A stretch of DNA of 64,000 nt from CAYMEK01 sp964389305 (lineage in GTDB: Bacteria; Spirochaetota; Spirochaetia; SZUA-6; DRHE01). The DNA lies in contig CAYMEK010000015.1 in NCBI GenBank assembly GCA_964389305.1, forward strand, positions 1 through 64,000, given 5' to 3'. Both the position numbers and the translations under genes were made by a program. The notes under the pieces were generated by a model. It was given only the letters and a program-made list of their open reading frames with translations, was not told the origin of the DNA and searched no databases. Of this stretch, positions 34,440 to 41,948 are shown in pieces (positions within the stretch are counted from its first letter, which is position 1; every line of letters begins with the position of its first letter).

Positions 34440-35027
34440 ATGAAGCGGTTTATTCTGATTGATTTTGAGAACACGCAGAAGATCGATTTTGATCTGATCG
34501 ACACAGACGACACGGACATTGCCATATTCGTTGGCAGATCCCAAGGTAAAATTCCTTTTCCGCTCGTTCAGAAAACACAGAGGCTCGGCGATCGGGTGAA
34601 ATGGTTGAAAATAGCTGGAGACGGGAAAAACAACCTGGATTTTCATATAGCCTATGAGTTGGGCCGAATACGTGAAAGGCATCAAAAGGACATTGACCTG
34701 ATTGTTCTTTCCAAGGACAGCGGGTACGATTCTTTGATCAGCTACATCAAGGACTCGGGTGTCACAGCCAGACGGATCGCCAATCTTGCCGAGCTGGCCG
34801 AAAACAAGAAACAATTGCCGAAATCGAAGTATACACACGACGTAGTGAATAACTTGAAGAAAATCAACTCCCAGCAGCGACCAAGGACCCGCCGTACGCT
34901 GCGCAAGCATATAGAATCTTTTCTGAGAGACAAAGCTAGCTCAAACGATATCGAAGAGATAATCGAAGAAATGTTCGTAAGCGGCCGGATATCCGAGTCA
35001 AATGGCCGTTTGAAATACCGACTTTAG
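34440..35027 (+). CDS. NYN/PIN-like domain protein
   Basis: A 195-residue protein with a PIN-like nuclease fold: the first acidic residues in RFILIDFENTQKIDFDLI, the central GDGKNNLDFHIAYELG near 60 and DLIVLSKDSGYDSLISYI near 83. These acidic positions (D, E, D, D) match metal-binding sites of NYN RNases. The last 50 residues (RTLRKHIESFLRDKASSND onward) look like a small winged-helix or OST-HTH-like tail that could bind RNA. There is no partner antitoxin. The gene is distinctly AT-rich. A promoter such as TTCAAA-17-TAACTT may lie just upstream. The nuclease activity is inferred from the fold. Confidence 0.82.
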   Translation: MKRFILIDFENTQKIDFDLIDTDDTDIAIFVGRSQGKIPFPLVQKTQRLGDRVKWLKIAGDGKNNLDFHIAYELGRIRERHQKDIDLIVLSKDSGYDSLISYIKDSGVTARRIANLAELAENKKQLPKSKYTHDVVNNLKKINSQQRPRTRRTLRKHIESFLRDKASSNDIEEIIEEMFVSGRISESNGRLKYRL

Positions 35028-35353
35028 AGCAAGGATGGCGGCAGTTTGCCCGGAATTTCCGTCATCCGTCTATTCCCGGGTGTGGGGCATGCTGCATCGC
35101 AGTTATCCTCTTGTTATACCGGATATGTCTCACGGCAAACCTGCCGGACTGCGTTGTATTCAACCTAGCGCTGCTAACCTCTGCAAGGTTTACAGAAAGC
35201 CTGCAAGGGCTCTAGTGTGCGTGGAGCTTAAAACCTTCGGTACAGCTGTGCAGTAATAATACCGCAGCAGCCGATCGATACCTGAGGCACTTTGAGCGGA
35301 CTACTGAAACCTATCTCCTCTCACGAGTAGTCAAACAATCACAACTTTTCAGA
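35028..35353. other. 326-base intergenic region, nothing recognised
   Basis: This lies between the convergent NYN gene and the basic/acidic small protein gene. One weak reading frame on the plus strand (35035-35256) has no ribosome-binding site and no family resemblance. No RNA gene, clear terminator or repeat was seen. Confidence 0.5.
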
Positions 35354-35578
35354 TCAATCCGGGTTTTCGGATTCTTCGTTTTCGACTGATCCATCGGCTT
35401 CCTCATCCGTATCCTCTTCCGGATCAACATCGAGTCCCAGGTACTCAGCCACAAGAGATTCTTCGTCTTGCGGCGATCTGTTGAGCTTTCTCTCTTTCTT
35501 CGCTTCTTTTTTCTTTTGCTTGGCCAGTTCACGTCTTCTCTTCTGTGCACTGTAACCAGAGCGTCTCGACAAAATCAT
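35354..35578 (-). CDS. small charged protein of unknown function
   Basis: A 74-residue protein with a strongly basic N-terminal half (RRRELAKQKKKEAKKERKLN) and a strongly acidic tail (DPEEDTDEEADGSVENEE), which is the charge pattern of a disordered nucleic-acid-binding or chaperone-like peptide. GGAAGGGGG precedes the ATG. It lies 48 bases after the RRM gene stop on the same strand and is probably co-transcribed with it, suggesting an RNA-related role. No family is recognised. Confidence 0.62.
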   Translation of the reverse strand: MILSRRSGYSAQKRRRELAKQKKKEAKKERKLNRSPQDEESLVAEYLGLDVDPEEDTDEEADGSVENEESENPD

Positions 35579-35626
35579 CCCCCTTCCACAGTTGCGATTT
35601 CGATTCTCAACCTCTCACGGTTTCGT

Positions 35627-35887
35627 TCAGAATTTGCGTCGTTCGCGGGCGAAATCAACCGTCAAACGCCGTCCGCCGAACTCCTGATCGTGCAAAGCCT
35701 GTCTGGCCGCTTCAGCCTGGTCGGGAGTCGCCATTTCCACGAATCCAAATCCGCGGGGTCTGCCGGTCGTGCGATCGACTACGATGTTGACCGAAGCGAC
35801 TTCCCCGTACTCGGCGAACAGCTCACGCAGTTCATCTTCGGATGTAGCGTAACTCATGTTACCTACATACAGCTTGTTTTGGGCCAC
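35627..35887 (-). CDS. RRM-type RNA-binding protein
   Basis: An 86-residue protein consisting of one RNA recognition motif. RNP2 is KLYVGNMSY at the start and RNP1 is RGFGFVEM near 46, followed by AEAARQALHDQEFGGRRLTV. Such small RRM proteins are common in cyanobacteria and spirochaetes and are often cold-induced. GTG at 35887 is taken as the start because AAGGAG lies 6 bases upstream; the ATG two codons earlier touches that same site and is too close. A leader of almost 190 bases separates it from its promoter, and the charged small protein follows. Confidence 0.93.
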   Translation of the reverse strand: MAQNKLYVGNMSYATSEDELRELFAEYGEVASVNIVVDRTTGRPRGFGFVEMATPDQAEAARQALHDQEFGGRRLTVDFARERRKF

Positions 35888-36024
35888 AACCATCTCCTTT
35901 CCCAAGATATTGTAAACCATTCCCTGTCGTTATTACATCTGAACTCACTTGGGAAGTATTCGTTTCTATCGGAGCTGGTTAAGACGATCAGGTATCAAAC
36001 CACTGCTATAGAAATTCCCGTACT

Positions 36025-36056
36025 GTCCCGAGCGCATCTATCCAATAGAATAGATG
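36025..36056 (-). other. hairpin in the RRM-gene leader
   Basis: Within this stretch CATCTAT and ATAGATG can pair over 7 bp around an AT-rich loop. It is in the long 5' leader of the RRM gene, where temperature- or protein-dependent structure would be expected if the gene is cold-regulated. Confidence 0.3.
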
Positions 36057-36080
36057 AGCAAGTTCAAGCGTAACGCTGAT

Positions 36081-36110
36081 AGTATACAGAATAGAAAGCA
36101 ACCTGGTCAA
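36081..36110 (-). promoter_or_regulatory. promoter of the RRM gene unit
   Basis: TTGACC (36105-36110), an 18-base spacer and TATACT (36081-36086) on the minus strand, giving a leader of roughly 185 bases to the GTG at 35887. No better promoter lies closer. Confidence 0.58.
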
Positions 36111-36128
36111 TGGTATATTCGCCCCCGC

Positions 36129-36572
36129 TTAAAGCAGTCGCTCCATGGTTACCGTCCAGCCGAGCCGCGTATCCTCCTGCTGGCCGGTCCTGGTATACCC
36201 CATCCGCTTATAGAAGCCTACGGCGGTAAGGCTGGAATCGACGGACAGCTTCCGTACCCCGTCCCGCCTGGCCTGCTCTTCCACGAATTCCAGTAAAGCC
36301 CTTCCAATCCCGCCTCCCTGCCTGTCAGGAGCAACGAAAAAGTTATAAACCCTGTCTCCCTCCACCCCAATGGTGCCGAAGATCTCACCGTTGTCCTCAT
36401 ATAGATAGATCTTGCGTTTCCTCGCTATACGTTCGAGCTTATCCGGTGAGAAGGCAGCGCTGAGGTTTGCTATTATTTCCAGATCATAGTCGGAGATATT
36501 GGTGACCAGAAGGGTATTGCTGATCAGGGCGCTTACCTTTTCGAGGTCGGCTCGTTGCAGCCTTCGTATCAT
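36129..36572 (-). CDS. GNAT family N-acetyltransferase
   Basis: A 147-residue single-domain GNAT protein. The acetyl-CoA-binding signature is APDRQGGGIGRALLEFVE near 83, preceded by the beta4 strand EIFGTIGVEGDRVYNFFV and followed by VDSSLTAVGFYKRMGY near 115, typical of YafP/PhnO-like acetyltransferases. The start ATG at 36572 (MIRRLQRADLEKVSALI) fits the family; longer in-frame extensions are unlike it. It is divergent from glnS. The substrate is unknown. Confidence 0.86.
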   Translation of the reverse strand: MIRRLQRADLEKVSALISNTLLVTNISDYDLEIIANLSAAFSPDKLERIARKRKIYLYEDNGEIFGTIGVEGDRVYNFFVAPDRQGGGIGRALLEFVEEQARRDGVRKLSVDSSLTAVGFYKRMGYTRTGQQEDTRLGWTVTMERLL

Positions 36573-36715
36573 CTGTATACCCGTACTAGGTCCGTATTGT
36601 ATCGATTCACAGCTGTCTTGGATATAAGGAGAAAGGCTCACCTGCGCCCCGAAAACCAACCCGTTAAGGAACCGGACGCTGAAGCGGTAATCTCGGCGTT
36701 TCGACCAGCCGCGGG

Positions 36716-36745
36716 TTGCTCTGGAATAAAAGGCCAATATATGGT
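36716..36745 (+). promoter_or_regulatory. weak candidate promoter of glnS
   Basis: TTGCTC (36716-36721), an 18-base spacer and TATGGT (36740-36745). A TATAAT at 36803-36808 is closer to the gene but has no recognisable -35 partner. The leader would be about 125 bases. Confidence 0.3.
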
Positions 36746-36874
36746 AGTATCGGGGCTCTTAATTACAGCCCGGTGAACCCGAACGACCGCCGTGGAAATG
36801 GGTATAATTGCGGTTGGACCGGTAGACTTGAAAAGCACGATCAACGCGAGCAACACAGGGAGAGAGATTGGTCG

Positions 36875-38605
36875 GTGAGTAGGAGAAAAAACACAGACGG
36901 ACTAACCAATGGGCTGCCCACAGAGCAGTCCTCGCCGAGCCCGGACTTCATCCGGGCAATCGTGATCGAGGATATTAAGAACGGGAAGCGGGATGGGCGG
37001 GTGCATACCCGTTTCCCTCCCGAGCCGAACGGTTATTTGCACATCGGACACGCGAAGTCGATCTCCCTGAACTTCGGCATAGCCGAGGAGTTCGGCGGGC
37101 AGTGCAACCTGCGCTTCGATGATACCAATCCGAGCAAGGAGGAGGTGGAGTACGTAGAATCCATCAAGCAGGATGTACGCTGGCTGGGCTTTGATTGGGA
37201 GGACAGGGAGTACTATGCCTCCGATTACTTCGAGAAGCTCTATGAATATGCGGTCAGGCTGATCCGGGAAGGCAAAGCGTACGTGGACAGCTTGAGCCAG
37301 GACAAGATCCGGGAGTATCGGGGCACCCTGACGGAACCCGGCAGGAACAGCCCGTTCAGGGAACGTTCGGCCGAGGAGAATCTGGAGCTGTTCGAGGGCA
37401 TGCGCGCCGGCAAGTACCGCGAAGGAGAGCACGTTTTACGGGCCAAGATTGATATGGGCTCTCCCAATATCAACCTGCGGGACCCCACGATATACAGGAT
37501 CCGTCATGTGCCCCATCACAGAACCGGCTCGGCCTGGTGTATCTATCCCATGTACGACTATGCCCATCCGCTCTCCGATGCGATCGAGGGTATCAGCCAC
37601 TCGATATGCACACTTGAGTTCGAGAACAACAGGCCGCTGTACGATTGGTTCATAAGCCAGCTCCAGTTCAAGGACGCCCCTCAGCAGATCGAGTTTGCCC
37701 GGCTCAATTTGAGCTACACGGTTATGAGCAAGCGAAAACTGCTTGAGCTGGTCCGAGGAGGTCAGGTCAGGGATTGGGATGACCCGCGCATGCCTACGAT
37801 TTCCGGGCTGCGCCGCCGGGGATACACGCCTGAAGCGATCCGCGCCTTCTGTGAGCGCGTAGGCGTGTCGAAGACGAACAGCATCGCGGATATCTCCCTG
37901 CTGGAATACTTCATCCGGGAGGACCTGAACAAACGAGCCCCCAGGGTCATGGCCGTGCTGCGCCCTCTGAAGGTGGTGATAGACAATTTCCCTGAAGGAA
38001 CTGTTGAGCGGCTGGAGGCGGAAAACAATCCCGAAAATCCCCGGGCCGGAACGCGTACACTGCCCTTTTCGAAGGAGCTATACATAGAGCAGGAGGATTT
38101 CAGGGAGCAGCCGCCGAAGAAATATTTCCGCCTGGCTCCGGGGAGAGAGGTGCGCCTGAAGCATGCTTACTATATAACCTGCACCCGGGTTGTGAAGGAT
38201 GAGGCCACCGGGAAGATCACGGCACTGCACTGCACCTATGATCCCGAGACCAGGGGCGGATGGTCCAAGGACGGGCGGAAGGTCCTAGGCACTTTGCATT
38301 GGGTGTCCTCTGCTCATGGGCTGCCGGCGGAAGTGCGGCTCTACAATCAGCTTTTCCTGAAGGAGAATCCGGACGAAGAACCGGAGGGCGTTGACTTCAA
38401 GGAGTATCTCAATCCCAACTCCTTGGAAGTGTTGCAGGGCGCTATGGTAGAGCCGTCCCTGAAGGGGGCAAAACCTGGCAGCCGCTTCCAGTTCCTGCGG
38501 CAGGGTTATTTCTGTGTCGACCCCAATTCAACCGCAGAGCGGCCGGTATTTAACCGCACAGCGACACTGCGGGACACCTGGGCCAAGATAGAAAAAGCCC
38601 TGTGA
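36875..38605 (+). CDS. glnS: glutaminyl-tRNA synthetase
   Basis: A 576-residue class I tRNA synthetase charging tRNA-Gln. The HIGH signature is PEPNGYLHIGHAKSISLNFG near 42 and the KMSKS equivalent is VMSKRKLLELV near 282. NLRFDDTNPSKEEVEYV near 75 and a Gln-type anticodon-binding beta-barrel C-terminus (EQEDFREQPPKKYFRLAPG) distinguish it from glutamyl enzymes. GTG at 36875 is used, with GGGAGAGAG upstream; it leaves the usual short N-terminal tail before PDFIRAIVIEDIKNG. It is followed closely by three small genes. Presence of GlnRS implies direct Gln charging rather than the amidotransferase route. Confidence 0.95.
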   Translation: MSRRKNTDGLTNGLPTEQSSPSPDFIRAIVIEDIKNGKRDGRVHTRFPPEPNGYLHIGHAKSISLNFGIAEEFGGQCNLRFDDTNPSKEEVEYVESIKQDVRWLGFDWEDREYYASDYFEKLYEYAVRLIREGKAYVDSLSQDKIREYRGTLTEPGRNSPFRERSAEENLELFEGMRAGKYREGEHVLRAKIDMGSPNINLRDPTIYRIRHVPHHRTGSAWCIYPMYDYAHPLSDAIEGISHSICTLEFENNRPLYDWFISQLQFKDAPQQIEFARLNLSYTVMSKRKLLELVRGGQVRDWDDPRMPTISGLRRRGYTPEAIRAFCERVGVSKTNSIADISLLEYFIREDLNKRAPRVMAVLRPLKVVIDNFPEGTVERLEAENNPENPRAGTRTLPFSKELYIEQEDFREQPPKKYFRLAPGREVRLKHAYYITCTRVVKDEATGKITALHCTYDPETRGGWSKDGRKVLGTLHWVSSAHGLPAEVRLYNQLFLKENPDEEPEGVDFKEYLNPNSLEVLQGAMVEPSLKGAKPGSRFQFLRQGYFCVDPNSTAERPVFNRTATLRDTWAKIEKAL

Positions 38606-38618
38606 AAAAGGGAGTGGA

Positions 38619-38894
38619 ATGAATTATCTGCACTACAAGGTTCACGCCGGTCCAACCAAGGTCATCAAGGTGTCGCTTACGGACAAGGCGAATATACGCC
38701 TGCTGGACACACTGAATTACTACAAATACAAGATCGGAAAATCCTACCAGAGCAGCAGCGAGTACGCAGGCCAGGTCGCCTGCGTCTTCAAGCCTCCTCA
38801 CAGGGGCGAGTGGCACGTGGTGGTGGACCTTAGCGGGCAGGGTGAACAGGTGAGAGCCTTTATCGAGATCGTTGACAGAGATGAGAAGCTGTAG
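38619..38894 (+). CDS. DUF1883 domain protein
   Basis: A 91-residue protein whose pattern matches DUF1883: NYLHYKVHAGPTKVIKVSL at the start, ANIRLLDTLNYYKYKIGKSY in the middle and the conserved HRGEWHVVVDLSGQG near 65. In some bacteria this domain is fused to TIR domains; its role is unknown. It begins 14 bases after glnS with a GGGAG site, so it is probably part of the glnS transcript. Confidence 0.85.
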   Translation: MNYLHYKVHAGPTKVIKVSLTDKANIRLLDTLNYYKYKIGKSYQSSSEYAGQVACVFKPPHRGEWHVVVDLSGQGEQVRAFIEIVDRDEKL

Positions 38895-38987
38895 GAAGCG
38901 CCGGCGTCTCGGTTGCCATCCAATCGGCCTGCAGCGATGATAAAATAACGAGCCTTTGAGGTAGGAATCGTGGGAGGGAGGTAGCCC

Positions 38988-39167
38988 ATGGCGGATTTGA
39001 AGAAGCAACTCGCGGAGAGCAGAAGAAAGCTCCAGGAGCTTATTCGTTCGCGCTCCTCGGCGACGTGCTCCTCAGTGGTATCATCTGAGATTGATGTTCG
39101 TCGAGAAACGGAGATCGAAGAGCTGGAAGAGGAAATCGAACGGTTGGAGAGACAGGTCAAGAGCTAG
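38988..39167 (+). CDS. 59-residue coiled-coil protein
   Basis: A small open frame starting ATG at 38988 after GGGAGGGAGG, an excellent ribosome-binding site. It encodes MADLKKQLAESRRKLQELIR, a Ser-rich link, and a second heptad-like helix ETEIEELEEEIERLERQVKS before a TAG. Both helices look like coiled coil. No family is recognised. It lies between the DUF1883 gene and a nitroreductase gene on the same strand. Confidence 0.68.
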   Translation: MADLKKQLAESRRKLQELIRSRSSATCSSVVSSEIDVRRETEIEELEEEIERLERQVKS

Positions 39168-39207
39168 CCTGAGAGACCCGAACGTCTGCAGAACCTGGGG
39201 CCGTAAT

Positions 39208-39753
39208 ATGGATTTTTTTACGTTGGCGAGCCGCCGCCAGAGCGTGCGTCGGTTCAGGGACAAGGCTGTGGAGCGGGAGAAGATCATGCGCTGTCTCGAA
39301 GCAGCGCGGATTGCTCCCTCCACGTCCAACTCCCAGCCGTGGAAGTTCATAGTAATCGATGAGCCGCGGCTGAAAGCGCATCTGGCAGGGCAGACTATCG
39401 GACCGCTGCGGTCATTCAACACCTTTGTCGACCAGGCTCCGGTTCTAGTGGCCGTGCTGGCGGACGGCTCCAACCTGGAGGCCAGGGCGGGACGGCTTGC
39501 CCGCAACCTGGACTTCAGTCTGATTGATATCGGTATCGCTACCGAGCACTTCTGCCTGCAGGCCACAGAGCTCGGTCTGGGCACCTGTATCCTAGGCTGG
39601 TTCCACGAGAGGGCCGTGAAGAAGGCTCTGGGCGTACCGAAGGGAAGCCGCATCTGCCTGATAGTCGCGCTGGGTTATCCGCAGGAGGAGACTGTCCGGC
39701 CCAAGCGCAGAAAGCCTCTCGAGGCGATATATTGCTACAACCGCTACGCTTGA
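39208..39753 (+). CDS. nitroreductase family protein
   Basis: A 181-residue FMN-dependent oxidoreductase. FMN contacts are seen in SRRQSVRRFRDKAVEREKI near 8, IAPSTSNSQPWKFIVIDEP near 32 and ATELGLGTCILGWFHERAVK near 122. It is compact, about the size of small NAD(P)H:FMN nitroreductases. ATG 39208 (MDFFTLASRRQS) is the right start for the family; an earlier in-frame ATG overlaps the coiled-coil gene. The physiological acceptor is unknown. Confidence 0.88.
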   Translation: MDFFTLASRRQSVRRFRDKAVEREKIMRCLEAARIAPSTSNSQPWKFIVIDEPRLKAHLAGQTIGPLRSFNTFVDQAPVLVAVLADGSNLEARAGRLARNLDFSLIDIGIATEHFCLQATELGLGTCILGWFHERAVKKALGVPKGSRICLIVALGYPQEETVRPKRRKPLEAIYCYNRYA

Positions 39754-39762
39754 AAGCTGTCT

Positions 39763-39790
39763 TTGCAGCACCCGCAAATTGTATTATGCT
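39763..39790 (+). promoter_or_regulatory. candidate promoter of the PEBP gene
   Basis: TTGCAG (39763-39768), a 16-base spacer and TATGCT (39785-39790), ending 11 bases before the ATG at 39802. AT-rich sequence surrounds it. Other -10-like hexamers overlap, so the exact box is uncertain. Confidence 0.4.
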
Positions 39791-39801
39791 TACTATAGAA
39801 T

Positions 39802-40350
39802 ATGAAATGGATGCTTATTACCGTTGCGGCTGCGAGCGCACTTTGGCTGCAAGTTCAGGTAGGAGCGCAAGGAGGTGAGGAGAACGTGGCTATGTCGTTA
39901 CGAAGCCCGGCGATAGAGGCGGGGAGCGGGATTGCGAAGAAGTACACCTGTGATGGACGGGATGTTTCGCCTCCGCTGCGCTGGGACGATACACCTGCCG
40001 GAATAGGGAGTTATGCCCTGATCTGTGACGATCCGGACGCCCCTATGGGAACCTGGGTGCATTGGGTTATCTATAATATTCCCGGCACGGTAAGCCAGCT
40101 GCCGGAGGCTGTTCCGGCACAGGAGGAGCTCAAAGACGGCACGCTTCAGGGCAAGAGTGATTTCGGTCGCATCGGCTACGGAGGTCCCTGCCCGCCGCGG
40201 GGCAAGCCTCACCGCTATTTCTTCAAGCTCTACGCCCTGGACGCAATGCTTTCCCTGCCGGCGGGGGCGACCAAGAGCGCCCTTCTCAAGGCCATGGAGG
40301 GGCACATCCTGGCCGAAGCACAGTTCTACGGGACCTACGGCCGCAACTGA
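39802..40350 (+). CDS. YbhB/YbcL family PEBP (Raf kinase inhibitor-like) protein
   Basis: A 182-residue exported member of the phosphatidylethanolamine-binding family. A signal peptide (MKWMLITVAAASALWLQVQV, cleaved near GAQG) is followed by IAKKYTCDGRDVSPPLRW near 45. The anion-site strand SYALICDDPDAPMGTWVHWVIYNI near 70 and YGGPCPPRGKPHRYFFKLYALD near 125 are the classic D-P-D-A-P and G-P-x-P-P-x-G-x-x-H-R motifs. The ligand is unknown. It is likely periplasmic. It converges on the Mth938-like gene. Confidence 0.92.
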   Translation: MKWMLITVAAASALWLQVQVGAQGGEENVAMSLRSPAIEAGSGIAKKYTCDGRDVSPPLRWDDTPAGIGSYALICDDPDAPMGTWVHWVIYNIPGTVSQLPEAVPAQEELKDGTLQGKSDFGRIGYGGPCPPRGKPHRYFFKLYALDAMLSLPAGATKSALLKAMEGHILAEAQFYGTYGRN

Positions 40351-40428
40351 GCGGCGAACGGACAGGTGCTTCTTCGAACCCCGGTACCGCGGGAGCGGGA
40401 CGAAACCCAGGATCGCGCAGTTTTACTG

Positions 40429-40767
40429 TCAGCAGGTGAGGTGCAGCGCCGCAACCACTTTCTTTTGCCCGGACAGCTCGTTGTAGCGGCGCACGGCTTC
40501 GGCCGTTGGAGCGGTAATTACTTCGATCCCCTGCTGGCGGATCCGCTCTACGAGCTTCCGGGGAACCTTCATGAGCCCGGGCTTTCCCTGACCGATAACC
40601 AGGACTTCCGGCTCGTAGCGTAGCACCTCCTCGAGATCTTCCAGACTCAAGTTGTGCCCCTCCTTACGCCACCAGGACGGATCGACGTGATCGGGGTAGA
40701 TGATTACATCCGAGTTGTAGGTCCTGCCATTCACCGTTACCGTACCGAACGCATAGGTATCGATCAT
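40429..40767 (-). CDS. Mth938-like domain (DUF498) protein
   Basis: A 112-residue protein of the Mth938/NDUFAF3-like fold: MIDTYAFGTVTVNGRTYNSD at the start, then DVIIYPDHVDPSWWRKEGH, EPEVLVIGQGKPGLMKVP near 55 and GIEVITAPTAEAVRRYNEL near 83. The function in bacteria is unknown, though eukaryotic relatives assist complex I assembly. The ATG at 40767 follows GGAGGGAG in a leader of about 20 bases. It is divergent from the methyltransferase gene. Confidence 0.88.
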   Translation of the reverse strand: MIDTYAFGTVTVNGRTYNSDVIIYPDHVDPSWWRKEGHNLSLEDLEEVLRYEPEVLVIGQGKPGLMKVPRKLVERIRQQGIEVITAPTAEAVRRYNELSGQKKVVAALHLTC

Positions 40768-40788
40768 GACTATTTTCTCCCTCCAGCT

Positions 40789-40817
40789 ACGATAGATATT
40801 CGCCGGGTGCCGGTCAA
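40789..40817 (-). promoter_or_regulatory. promoter of the Mth938-like gene
   Basis: TTGACC (40812-40817), a 17-base spacer and TATCGT (40789-40794), followed by a short leader containing GGAGGGAG. This gene is an example of an ordinary leadered message in the GC-rich part of the window. Confidence 0.55.
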
Positions 40818-40832
40818 GCGTCGCAGTGCTCT

Positions 40833-40861
40833 TTGCAGAGTGCCTGCGGATCGGGTAAGGT
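40833..40861 (+). promoter_or_regulatory. candidate promoter of the methyltransferase gene
   Basis: TTGCAG (40833-40838), a 17-base spacer and TAAGGT (40856-40861). The ATG at 40880 follows 18 bases later, giving a leader of about 11 bases with no clear ribosome-binding site. Confidence 0.42.
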
Positions 40862-40879
40862 GAAAGCCGTGGTTCTGCC

Positions 40880-41941
40880 ATGAACAGCCGGCACCGCCTT
40901 GTTTTTGCAGACTCGAGAGATCTATCCTGGCTCCCGGACAACAGTATCGACTTGGTGGTTACCTCTCCGCCGTACCCGATGATAGAGATGTGGGACGAGC
41001 TGTTCACAGGATTGAATCCGGCGATCGCAGGAAGCCTGGAGGCAGGGGAAGGCCTGGCGAGCTTTGAGGCGATGCACGCCGAGCTGGATACGGTATGGAA
41101 GGAGCTGTACCGGGTACTGAAGCGGGGAGGAATGCTGTGCATCAATGCAGGCGATGCGACGCGCAATCTCGACGGCAGCTTCCAGCTCTATGCCAACCAC
41201 GTGCGTATCCTCAGCGCCTGCATGCAGCTCGGCTTTCAGGTGCTGCCCGAGATTCTCTGGAGAAAACAGACCAACGCTCCCAACAAGTTTGTCGGCTCCG
41301 GCACCCTTCCCCCATCCGCCTACGTAACCCTGGAGCACGAGTGGATCCTGGTGCTGCGCAAGGGAGGGCGGAGGAACTTCAAGGGCGAAACAGCCAGGCG
41401 CAACCGCTTGGAGAGCGCCTTCTTTTGGGAGGAGCGCAACATCTGGTTCTCCGATGTCTGGGATTTCAAGGGTACTCGCCAAAAGTTGGCCCAAGACTGC
41501 GGGCGTCAGCGCAGCGCCGCCTTTCCCCTGGAGCTTGCTTACCGCCTGCTCAACATGTTCTCGGTCAAAGGGGACCTGATCCTGGATCCGTTCGTCGGCG
41601 CCGGCACCACGACTCTCGCCGCCATGTGCGCCGGCAGAAGCTCGTTAGGGGTGGAGATCGATCAAACCCTGGCGCCTTTTATTCAGGCCTCGATAAGCCG
41701 GGTCGTGAGCGCTTCGAACCGTAGGATCCTGGAGCGCCTGGAGGCGCACCGGGCCTTCATCGAGGAGTACCGCAGGAGCGGGAGGGAGCCTAAGTACAGA
41801 AGCCGGCACTACGGGTTTCCCGTGGTCAGCGCCCAGGAGCGGGAAATCCTGCTGAACTATCTGAGCTCTCTCAAGAGAATCTCGGAGCTGGAATGGAAGA
41901 TCGAGTACTGCCCCGAAGCCGGCCTGGTCTTGAATTGTTGA
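40880..41941 (+). CDS. orphan beta-class DNA methyltransferase
   Basis: A 353-residue site-specific DNA methyltransferase (N4-cytosine or N6-adenine). Catalytic motif IV VVTSPPYPMIEMWDELF lies near 28, before the SAM-binding motif I DPFVGAGTTTLAAMCAGRSS near 232, the order of the beta class. RVLKRGGMLCINAGDATRN near 80 is a further conserved block. The TSPPY form favours N4-cytosine methylation. No restriction endonuclease gene is adjacent, so it is probably a solitary regulatory or protective enzyme. It converges on addA with 7 bases between stops. Recognition sequence unknown. Confidence 0.9.
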   Translation: MNSRHRLVFADSRDLSWLPDNSIDLVVTSPPYPMIEMWDELFTGLNPAIAGSLEAGEGLASFEAMHAELDTVWKELYRVLKRGGMLCINAGDATRNLDGSFQLYANHVRILSACMQLGFQVLPEILWRKQTNAPNKFVGSGTLPPSAYVTLEHEWILVLRKGGRRNFKGETARRNRLESAFFWEERNIWFSDVWDFKGTRQKLAQDCGRQRSAAFPLELAYRLLNMFSVKGDLILDPFVGAGTTTLAAMCAGRSSLGVEIDQTLAPFIQASISRVVSASNRRILERLEAHRAFIEEYRRSGREPKYRSRHYGFPVVSAQEREILLNYLSSLKRISELEWKIEYCPEAGLVLNC

Positions 41942-41948
41942 AGCGCTT

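Noticed and set aside
35035..35256. A 73-residue open frame after the NYN gene.
   Set aside because: No ribosome-binding site, no family resemblance and no sensible composition; it lies in an otherwise featureless intergenic region.
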